Assembly (NCBI GenBank): GCA_035048485.1
Contig: CM068590.1
Span: 11,583,329-11,647,328 of the forward strand
DNA length: 64,000 nucleotides
Reading direction: 5' to 3'
From: Pteria penguin
Lineage: Eukaryota; Mollusca; Bivalvia; Pterioida; Pteriidae
The position numbers and the translations under genes are program-made. Positions 12,301 to 24,300 of this stretch are shown in pieces. How positions within the stretch are numbered: the first letter of the stretch is position 1; every line of letters begins with the position of its first letter. The notes beneath the pieces are model-generated. The model was not told the origin of the DNA. It was given only the letters and a program-made list of their open reading frames with translations, and made no database searches.

Positions 12301-15300
12301 ATAACTCACTGCTGGATTCATTATGCACAAAGACATTTATCAGCAAAATCAAATTTAAAACTGTGGGTTGAATTTATGCCTATTACCAAGTGATTTAGAG
12401 AGCAGAACCAAACATTATGTGAAATCTTCGACATTACACCCTCATTTAGACACTAATTTTTGTCATCAAAAAGGTGATATTTGACTGTATTATGAATAGT
12501 GGGGTCAGAATTATTCTGCAAGATCTCCCTCCCATACTTTTATTCCCCAATATCTAATCTTTCTATTACTATCTTAAACATGTACCAAATTAAGTTGTTT
12601 AAGTTTACAGTGCCCTGGTCTGGAAAATCAAAAAAAGTGTTTGTATCATTAGTGTATCTGCTATTCAATCACTTTTATTATTAAAATTATTTTATCCTTA
12701 TTTATGAATGTGCCACCTTCACTAGATATGGAGTACTTTATCAGTGACTGGACAATGTTTTATTAGATTAAACTGGAATTATTGTTCAGTTATAAACAAT
12801 ACCATACTATACAATAATGAATAGATCTAAGGGATCTGAAAACAGGCTTTGAAGCTTAAATTCTTTTCCAAAAAGAGGGATAGGGGGTTGACTGTGGATA
12901 ATGGGATTCACAGAGTTCTTAATCTCTTTACCTTGGCTGTCATTATAACATGGAGATGATTTTAAAAAGATAAGATTGATATAAAATGTCTTTGTTACAT
13001 ACAAATAATTTCTTTCATACATGTCTATTGGTCTACATGATTTCTTTCATACATGTCTATTGACATCTTCGCTAATCAAAACCCATCGATTCCAGTAATA
13101 TTTCCATGAACTTGGTTGATAGAACAGGATTGTCATGTGACATTCACTCAACCAATGAAATTGCAAGTTTTCATAAATGTTGGTATGAAATCCTACACTA
13201 TTGGTCAAAGGTTATTTAAATGTAACCACAAAGATCAATGACCTTGACCTTGATTAGTGAAGATGGTTCATCAATCACTATCATTTCTTCAGTTTCTTTA
13301 CAATCTATATATTTTATTGTCTTGTTTTTCTCTTTCACACTCTCTGTTGTTATGTCTTCTCTCTCCCACTTCACCTTGCTATATGTTATTGATGCATTGT
13401 TCATTGACCTCCAGCATGCAGAGGATTGGCCTGTCAAGGTCAAGGTTTGTAACATTGATTTCACTTTATTGGTTTTTTTTTATTATCTTTTACGTGTTCT
13501 AAATTATTATTCTATCTTTCTATAAAACTTGATTTAAAAAAGAGAATGGTTTATATAACCATTTTAATACTATGTTGTTGTGTGAATTTCACAGTTCATA
13601 AAAAGCCATGATAGTCTATTGGACTCTTAAGTATTTCATTTATCAAACAATGGTTTAATTGTTGGTATCAAAGAAATACAAAAAATAGAGGTTTTGCCCA
13701 GATTTTCCTTTTCAAACAGTGAATGCCTATCAAAAATCATGAATTATCTCAAAGTCTCCATTTTCCATGGGTAAGCATCTGACAAAAATGGTCATATAAT
13801 TACTCTAGAGTTTCTGATTCCCAAACGGAGTATTTTTTGTTAGGGTCTCTCTATATTACACATGAAGACTTGCTGAGAAATGGTGGAAGCTTGTTTCCAC
13901 CAGTGAGAAAATGTCAAAAAGAGTGGTTTATCCCACTATTTCCATTTCTTCCAGTGAATACTAGTATTGCCAAAAAGTTTTTAATACTAGTGACTAATAT
14001 TGTAAAAGTGAAATGTTTTCATAAGTTTGCCATAAAGCATAAATTAAACAAATTAAAAAAGAAAGGCTTACCATATATATAAAATCCATAACAAAATCTG
14101 TATATCAAACAATTACATCTCCCGCAGGTATTCAGTTCTTGGCTTTGTATAATTAGATCTGCTTTGTTTATAAAATTTAATCATTCAATTCAATAATTTA
14201 TGGGATTTTTTCATTCATATTTTATCTGATTGATACAGTATAAAAGAGCTTGTTACAGTTCCTTGCCTATGTTACTCTTGTTTTAGTATATAAGAATGAT
14301 GGAAAAAATATGTGATTTCAAATCATAATCTGTTATTGGTTTGTAATCGGAAAGTGTAAAAGAATTAATCATTCATAAATCAGTTTATCATTGTATAAAA
14401 AAATCTCTTTACAAAAAAACCTTTATGGACTGTCTATAACGTTATAAAAGCCAAAATAATCCCATCCTGTTTTTGTTTCAATCACCTAGATAGGGGTAAT
14501 TAAGTAACATTTTCCTATCATTTCAATATTAGATGATTCATCCGCTTAGACGTTTAAAAAAGTTAAACCTATGCTGGATGCATACTCCCGGTTTTGACAG
14601 CAACAATCAGTCTTGTGTTGCGAATCCTGTAAACGAAATCGGTTACCTAAACAGTTCAGTATTCCGCTATAGTCTGTGATGTCAGCCCATCACTTAAGTA
14701 GTCAAAAAAAAAAATAATAGATATATGACAACAATCGCCAAATTTGTCCACTAATCTTGACGCTTGTTTATTTGGGTGGATGCTCTTATAGAATGTGAAG
14801 CAAGCGTCGGATGTGACTTTTGCTCCTTTTGCTGATATCAGCCTTTGGGGACGTGGCATTCCATGGAGATAACAATTGCGAACATTCATTATTTAACTTT
14901 AAAATACACCAACATGACATGTAATGATAATAATAATAATAACAATAATAATAATAATAATAATAACAATAATAACAATAATTATACATGTTATAATAAT
15001 AATAATCATCATAAATCCAAATAATATTATACTTCGACTTTTTCAAGTTTCATTAAATGCATGCTTAACTACTTGACCATCAAATGATATTTATTTCTAA
15101 AGTTTAACTAAATTTCTTTTTTTTTAAATTATTATTTATTGTCTAATTTTTTACTCTAGATGTTGTCATGTACTAAATATAATATTTTTCATAAATTTGA
15201 AAAAATTATTTTCATATTTGATTTGACTCTGATCAAGTAAAATGCTGAAAAAATGTGAAAAAAAGAAATAAATATATATACAATTATATACCAGATGTGA

Positions 15301-18300
15301 GTAACTTGGAAAATAAACAAATTAACCTCAGTTTATGCAAAAATGTATTGTATATGCAATAATCTATGCTTTAAAAAATTCCTTTCATTTCTTTATACAT
15401 GTATTATATATACTTTAACATTAATTGAAAATTGTTTTTTACATAAATTAATAAATATACTCAGTATAGATTTATGCTTTAAGGGGTTTTTTGATGTATT
15501 TTCTAAAATATATATCAACATGGCTAATAACACATGTATCCCATGCTTAATAAAATTTGGGTATGTTTGTTTCTATATTTAGATTCTTAAAATATTGCTA
15601 AGAATAACCAGTTTTTAATCGGCTGAAAATAGCATTACATATTATGTATAAATATATATCATAGGAAAGTTCCTGGAACTTGTACCAAACTTTCTTTAAC
15701 TAAATGGTTTTAGGTACTCTGAGTGCAATTCAGAATCAGAAAAGAAAAGTTTGTAAACACTTGTTTTACTACGTCTGTATTCAAAAGTTTTATTTACAAA
15801 TTAATGTCATTGTTATTAATCTTGTAGGTGATTCATCGGGAACATGATGCAGCAATTCATGCTTTGACTACACATCCATCACTGTGAGTATGCACTACTA
15901 AATTTTATACATAGTTGAGGCTTTTTTAAGCCATTATCATAACTTATTGTTGCTGTTTATGAGCAATTTGTACCACAGGGACTTAAAACGATTTTTTTTA
16001 AATCCCCATATACTCTAATAAAATCAATTTAAAACACAAAAAATTTTAAATAAAAAAAAACTAAAAACTTCACTTAGATATCAGGTAAATTACATGATAG
16101 GCTGTCAGAATTAAAAAAGGAAAGTTAGAATAAAACTGGCACTGGGCTGATTTGACTGGTAAATATGGATTGCACTAAGAGATTTTGTTATTTTTGTTTC
16201 CACTTGATAAAGGCCAAGTGGCCAAAGATTTGTGGACATTAAGTGTGCCTTGTTGCTTAATTAAAATAAAACTGATATTATTAGGGTATATGGGGAGTAA
16301 AGAAGCGTTTCAAGTTCCTGCGCATTGTGCTAACAGTCTTCGTTGGTTTGAATCAGTGTAGCTCAGTTTCTAGCTTGCTTTGCATGAAGCTGAAAGGTGA
16401 CTGGTTTGAATCTAAGTGACCTGTTGGCATCCAGTCCTTAATTGGATGTGACTATAAGAAAGGAGTTCATAAAAATCCCTCACTGCTTCAGTTGGGTCCA
16501 TTGTATGGTAAAAAGTTTTGTGTGCATTGCATCAAGCAGAAATTGTGACGTTACTATATATGTAAAATTTAAAAACAAAAATAACCCCTAATAATGGATG
16601 TCTGCTTGCATCTCAGTATGTGTGATTTTCCAGTATGAGAAATTGAATTAAAATCATTACTCAAGTTCAACAAAACTTGACAACTATGTACTTTCATAAA
16701 ACTTCAGTAAATACCAAGATACCAATTTTAAACTTTTCCTATTACTTTTCTTCTTTTTTAGTAGTGTTCTCTTCATACCTTTCTCATTTTTTCTGTCCTT
16801 TTCCAGGCCCTATTTGGTGATTGGCAGTTACTCAGGACTGCTACAGATATGGAACTATGAGAAAAAGTAAGTACATGTAATGGTTAAAATCATTAAATTG
16901 TTAATTTTATTTTTAGCAAGATGTAACAATTGTTGTTTTTTGAACTTTCATTAAACATCAGACATCACAAATGTATACAGAGATATCCTTTAACATGTTA
17001 AAAGTTTTGGTAAATGGTTTTTTTTTTTTTTTTCATCAGAAGTTAAAGATTTTTTTCCATCAATATCAGACATTGCACGAAAAAAAAATTCCTTTGTTAA
17101 ATGTGTAAACACAAAACAAAATAGAGCCAATGTACCTCAGTCCATAGCATATTTGGTGCTAGGTCTGAAGGGCCCAGGTTCAAGTCCTACCAACAGGTAT
17201 TTGAAGTAACGTCTTTCAGATGATAAAATCTGAATGTCAGTTTATACACTGGCACATAAGAAATCCTTCCCTGCTTTGGATGGATCCATTGCATGGATCT
17301 AAATTTCTGTGCAATGCATCAGGCAGATGATCTTAATATGGATGACATATTCTTGGCATGTGTAAAGCAAGAAATAAATAAACTATGAAAATAAATTATA
17401 TGAATGTATTTCTAACTATGGTTTTGATATCTTCAGGCATGTAATGGTTTCACGGCAGTTTGAGAGGGGCAATCTCATCAGGTGTTGTGCTTTTGACCCA
17501 AAAGGCGCCTATTTAGGTACGATATTTTTGTCCGACATCATTCATTTCAATGTACTTTTCTGGACCTTGATGGCCAAGTGGACTGAGTGAGCATTGAGAC
17601 TAATAGTAGTCCATCTCCCCCGTTATATCTTGATATATAGGTCTACAAGTGTATCTGCAAAGAGCTGTATTTGCAAAAACTCACTAGCCTGATGCCCGAG
17701 GCTTCCAGATTTACTGTTGGGCTAGTAAGAAGTTCTCTAACAAAGTATACAACAGGCTGGTAAAATCTGTCTGTGAAGTAGTGGTTAAAAAAGTTTTCAT
17801 GAAGACTAAAAGGGTCCGTCATTTACAACAGGTTCTCTGCTTTCAACGTTAGAAAACACTGCCTGCCAATAATATAAGTAAAATAATCTGACAGTGTATG
17901 TGGTATTAAATATTAAACATACAGAACAGTTCCACCATTGCATGCATATGTTAAAGGTCATATGTTACACAGTATGTGAAAGGTCACATTCAAGGACTGA
18001 GAATGTATTTTTTTTAGTTTGTATTGTATATTACTGTAACATATTTCAATGAATGATGTTCGTTACAACAAGTAAAACTTTTCCTGCTGAAGCGAAATGA
18101 ATGATTTCCCAGTGACTTTGTATCTTACTTGACTTTTTTTTCTGTGAGGTCAAGCTAAATTGTCTCCTATGGATGATTTTATTATATACAAGAAGTGAAT
18201 GATTTAGAAAGTTTATGCTATTTACCAACCAATTTACATGTATTGACCCTTCCTCGGTTTGTAAAAGAATGTGACATTCAGACTATTTTCATTTGTTCTA

Positions 18301-21300
18301 CTTATGACGTCATAAACAAATACGTTATTTGTCAGAGTTTTGTCGAACCTCAAATGACGTCATCACAATGAAAAATTGCGTTTTGTGGAAGGGTGAATTG
18401 AAATATATAAAGATTAGGAAATTAAATGCAGTGATCAAAAGTCTGTGCCCCATATCATATTTTTTGATGAATGTGAAGTGTGAATATTTTATTGTAAATG
18501 TTAATTTCACAATTTTAGTTTTCAGTGATTTCATTTCATCAAAAACACAATTTTTTATCATCATTCACAATAATAAGAAAATTACAACAGTGTTGTCTCA
18601 TTAATATAATGTTCTGGTTTTACAGCTTTGGGTTTTGTAAATGGGTCAGTGCGAGTCTTAGATGCTATCACGCTACAAGATGAAGTCGCAGAGCCCTTCC
18701 GCTATGCCAGATATGCCGTCACACATATTGCATTCTCCCACAATTCTCAATACATTGCTACAGCTGTAAGTGCCTAGAAATTTGGATTAAAATTTACAAT
18801 TTTATATAAAACTTACCGAACTAACGAATGACAGTGTGTAATGTTTAAGTTTGTCAGAGGTCATTGTTATTGAAATCCAGTAAACATGACAGCATATTCA
18901 CTGAGTAAAAAATCCATGACAGTTTTACTATCAAATAAAAAAATTGTTTTACTTATGTACTTTCAAAGAGCTAATTAGGACTCTTACAGATAAAAGAAGC
19001 AAACAGAGCATCAATTAATGGTGTCATTAATGTAATAATTACATTATTATTTGTTCGTATGATATACGCTAGAGAAACTGGTGAACACGTTCTCTCATGT
19101 TCTGTTCACATATAGTGTTCAACCTGTCAGTTCATGCATTCCAATAAACCACTGAATCTTTCATTATACGCATACAGAGTTATTTGCCATTTTTGGTCGG
19201 TATCTGATGTCACACTTTTATGGTGTAAAGAAGTTTTATCGAAAGAGATATAAAATTATAAGAGATGAAGTGACACTTTCATAGAATTCAAAGGGGAAAT
19301 AACTCTGTATTAGGAAAAGACGCAATGTAATAAATCTATTGATTTACTTATTTTCAGGATGGCGAATACACTGTGTCAGTCTTCAAGCGACAGAAAGGCA
19401 TCGATGTAGAACCCTATGTTTATTTAGGAAGATATAAGGCACATTACAAGGAGATTCAAGACATAATGTTCGGCGTTCATCTCGATTCCAATCAACCGAG
19501 GTTAATGTCACTTGGCATGGACAGAGTACTGGTATGTTTCTATGGAATCTAAGAATTAGCGTTTTGTAAAAAAATAATGCGATGAATTCGATAAAAATAA
19601 AGGTAGAGGGAATAGTGTACCTGGCAAAGTTTGGTAATTCGTCTCTGCGTGCACCAGTTTTCTCAATCATTAAACACTGGTTGCTGCCATATTCACATGC
19701 ATCTAATTAAAAAACAACTATTAGTTTCAGATGAAGATATCTTTTCATTTCTTTTTTTAATACTTTGAAGATAAAATATTTGCTTCTTTTTTTTCAGGTT
19801 GAATATGATTTAGAAAATAGTGAAAAAGACGATTTAAAAATTTCTAGTTCAGACCGCATAGAACAGAGTGCTATCCCACAGTGCATGACATGGTATCCAC
19901 CAATCACAAAGGAGAATTTTATATTAACTGCTAACGATCAATTCAAATTCAAATTATATAACTCTACAACAAAAATGTGCAGAAAAACGTTATTAGGACC
20001 TACATATGGAACTCCAATCAAGAGGTAAGTGTGATCATTTGATATTATATATTATTGACTTGTTGTAAGGTCAATATGGGAAAATATTGCCCAGATTATA
20101 AATCATCTTATATTGATTGAAGTTTTAGGTTGAGGTCAATATATCATCTGTTGTCCAGGCAGTATTTTCCATGCTTGATGAGGAACAAGTCGGTATTTGG
20201 TACTCTACTGTCAATTGTACTTACTCTAAGTAGAGTTGTTACACATTAGCATAATTTAGCCTCTTCCTCATATTTTGTAAATAGGTAGTAATGAATTGAC
20301 TTGTCATTATATATAAATATGTTCTTAAATATTCAAAATTGAAATAACTAGCTACATTATGTCTGTTAAAATTATACCCATACAATTTTAATAGTCCTGA
20401 GTTAAAGAAAAAAGTGTAACACACCTTTTGATCGGTTTAGAAATTAGTGGTGTATCTCATCCAAGAAATATTTTCTCTGACGACGTAATTTCCTGCGTTT
20501 TCGTAACATATTGACACCACTGTGGCAGAAGTTTTGAGATGTTGAGAAAATAGTGCAGACGTAACGTCCTAATTTCTGAGAATATAAAACATATTTGAAA
20601 GGGATTAAATGATTGGAATGAGTCTAATTTGTTTTTTCATTGGATGGAGATATACCACAAAAAAATGCTTATGCATTGTGCGCATTGATATGGTTTTCCG
20701 GGCCTTTTTTCGTGATATACTTCCATCCAAAAAAAAAAAAAAAAAAAAATTAGATTCATACCTTAAATACACATGGGAAAGAATGGTGTTATATGCTTGG
20801 TTCCTAATATAACACTGAGGTGGCTTATTAAACTGAATTTACTAGCAAAGAAAAAATGTGTTAGAGGATTAGAGGATTACATATAGGCAGTCAGAATCTT
20901 TCAGTAATTATAGCAAAAATGAAAGCTGGTCTGACTAATTTACTGTCCAAATCAAATAAGAAAAAATGTAATGCATATACTTACTGTTGTTTTTGTAACA
21001 GGATCGCAGTTGTGCCGACAAAAGATATCGTAAAGGACAAGCGATATGTTGCTTACATCACCAAGGATAAGATTGGTCTTAACATCTTACCTCTTGACGG
21101 AAATCCACATGATTCCATGGCTCTGATTGGTCATCCTGCAGGGGTAAGGATATCCAATAGCAATCATTTAAAATATGGATACCATTACATGTACTTGTGA
21201 TGGTGTAAGCATTTCTTTTGATGTTCTTAAATTATTTTGTGCCATGTAAATTTAAAGTCTTTGTTACGAATTACAAATAAAAAACTCTAATGCTAATTTT

Positions 21301-24300
21301 GGCAATAAAGATTTCAACTGTGCCTGAGTTACATGCTTGTAGTGTTAGAAATCTTCATGCAATGTATATAGCTGTATGGTATAAATTATGTAATCATGTG
21401 ACAACCTAGATATACTTATGGTGAAAAAATCAAACTATAACTAGGTTCCTTCGTTGAACAGAAATAAAGCCTTAGCCTAGATCAGTTGAGTATATTTTAA
21501 GCATTTGTCCATAAAATTAAAGTAAACATTCTGGACAGCAGTAAAATACTGAATTATTAGGTATTCATCATGTTTTCTATAAAGCAACACAATACCTATG
21601 AAACCTGTTTCCCTCAACCCAAACAAGATTGTCCACATGTTTGCCCGTTCTCAGACAAATGTGTTTCTCTTTATTTTTCTATTTGCTCAGTTGTCTGTCT
21701 GCCTGTTCTCAAACAACTGTGTTTTTCATTATTTTTCTATTCACTCAACTGTCTGTCAATCATCCACACCTGTTTTCACAATCTTCCCAGGCAACACTTG
21801 TATTTAAAGTCCCAACTTTCATTTCAGATTTCCTCGATGGTTTGTAGCTTTGATGGAAAATATATATTCACAGCAGGAGGATCAGATGCTTCTGTTCATA
21901 TGTGGGAAATCAACTTGACGTAAGTTAAAAATTCTAGCTATTACTAATAATATTACTGGGGCATGCAATCTAGGTTCGATTCTATGATTGTGCCACTATG
22001 TTTCAGAGGTTTTTAACTCCTGCCTTCATTTGTGATATGATGGAAAAATTGTTAAAAATGACATTAAACTCTTAATGAAATAACTAACCAATGATATTGC
22101 ACAACATGAATAAAATGAAAATATTTTCAAATTTATACCAATAAGCAAATTTCTAAAGTGACCTGATGTCTGATAGGTTTTTTTTCTTGGTTTTTCATTT
22201 TGGATCACCTAATGTTTAGATAGTAATGTTACAAATTTTTTGTATCAGATGTCTAGAATTTAGAGAAAGACGATTAATGTAAATAAGATACATTATTGAG
22301 TCCAATCAGATAAATTTCATAAATTTGAAATATGAAATTAAATAAATAATCAAACTGAGATGAAGAAATCACATTAGTACTAAAACTACAGTCTGTATAT
22401 AACTTATACATCATTTAATATGATTTACTCTCTATTAATCAATTTTAGTCCAAAGGACCAAGAGAAATAATTCTGATACTATTTTAAGAGTTAAATTTAA
22501 ATATCTGATAAAATAAAATGAAATAAAAGAGGTAAATTAAAATGTCTGATAAAAACTCATTAAATTTGAATCATCTAAATTGGTGCTTTAAGTTTTGTTC
22601 ATATTAAATGAAATTTTAAATTATCTGGGTTTTAGTGAATGAGTGAAGAATATATGTTAGAAACATGATGATGGTAATTGTATTGCAGTGCCTTAGAAGC
22701 TCAATCAAAGCTGGGAGGAGAAGATCTAATCCCATTCTATGGATTGTTAGATGGAGGTAGAGAAGGAGAGCTCTTTAAAGAATTAGAAGATTACTTCTAT
22801 TATGCTCAGATCAGAAGGTATCTATGAATCCATCTCAAAAAGTCATTGTATCTATAACAAAAGACAGTATGGCCGGATTGCAAAACAAATTCAAGGTCAA
22901 GGTCAAAGGTAATGGTAGTAATTGAATGTGCTTGTCAGAAAGAACCTATGTATGAAGTATCAAAGCCCTATCCCTACTGATTCAAAAGATAGAGCCAAAG
23001 TTAAAGTTTCTTTAAAGTAGGTCAGAGTCCAAGGTCAAGGTCACTAGGTCAAAAGTTGTGGCATAATTTGAAAGCTCTGGTCATGAGGAACCTATGTGTG
23101 AAGCATAGGCTTTGTACTCCTCTTGGTTGCTGAGATTTTGCTTCAACTAGAACGTTAACCAAACTATTGAGTGTCAGATGGACAGATGGACAGACAAATG
23201 GGCAGACAGACAGATGGATAGACAGACGAACATCGCCAATCTATAGACCAGGATTGCTTTGCAGTCTGGCCAAGAAATGTGAAAAAATAATGAAAATAAT
23301 AGAAATCAAAGCATAAATTTGATGCTGTTGATAAAGGATGTACTCAAATAGAGAATGAATCAAATTTTTTTTTACAGTCAAGGCGTCAATACCATGGACA
23401 AGAGAGAGGTCAGTACAAAGATCCCTCTTACTGAGGTGCCGTTTGTCATGCGGGCAATGGGATTCTACCCATCTGAACAAGAGGTATGTCAAAGATATTG
23501 GTTTTACTTTTGGCAGTATTATCATTAACTAAGAATTTGTAGAATTTATTTTAAATCTTAAAATCATTTGGTCATATTTGAATGTCTGTCTTTTTTTTTT
23601 AAACCTAAGAATAATCTCGCACATCAATCTTATAATAATTCTTATTTTATAACTCCTTTCTGTAAATAATAAAAACATCATAGGAATTATTTTCGCACAT
23701 GGTACAGTTTATGAAACAAGTCTTTTATCCACATCTCAAGTCATTAATTTGGTGTTTTTGTTACAAAGAGTTACTTCCCACTTGGAATGGTATCTGACGT
23801 AAAACAATTATGATGTCATCAAATTCTGTGAAAACCAATCTAAAACGACGAAAGTTCACAAACGAGGTTTTCATAGGATAATGATACTGTTATAATTGCT
23901 TTATGTTAGATACATTGTACCGTTACATATGGGAAATAACTCTGTAACAAAAAAACCCCTCAATAACAAAAACATTTTATACCTATATATATCATGTATG
24001 ATACTTGGTCATCCTTTATACAGATAGAAGACATGTTAAATGAGGTCAAGTTCAGTCGTTACGTGGAGACAGGACAATATGTGGAAGATATAGATTTAGG
24101 AGAGTTCATCAGATGTAAGTGAAAAAAATTACAATGTGGTTAACCACAAATGTTAATAACATCTCTTTTGGTCGGGAAGGTAATTCCAGATTAGCAGTAA
24201 ATTCCAGTTGCTATTTTTGTTACTTATTAACCATTTTAAGGTATTTTAACTGCACAACTTGAAAGAACATCTTTTAAACTGTAAGTCAATGGACATTTAA

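Larger units (their letters stand above)
12265..15827 (+). other. Large CFAP251 intron 10
   Basis: A 3.6-kb intron, mostly AT-rich unique DNA. It contains a short direct duplication (13008-13062), a candidate in-frame micro-exon (13415-13444) and an (AAT)n/(AAC)n microsatellite (14923-15005). No other gene is seen; ORFs in it are short and AT-driven. Confidence 0.7.

Noticed and set aside
14786..15046. Tyr/Cys-rich minus-strand ORF
   Set aside because: Translation of the (AAT)n/(AAC)n microsatellite.
18325..18604. ORFs open on both strands in CFAP251 intron 13
   Set aside because: AT-rich, partially palindromic sequence; the openness on both strands reflects composition.
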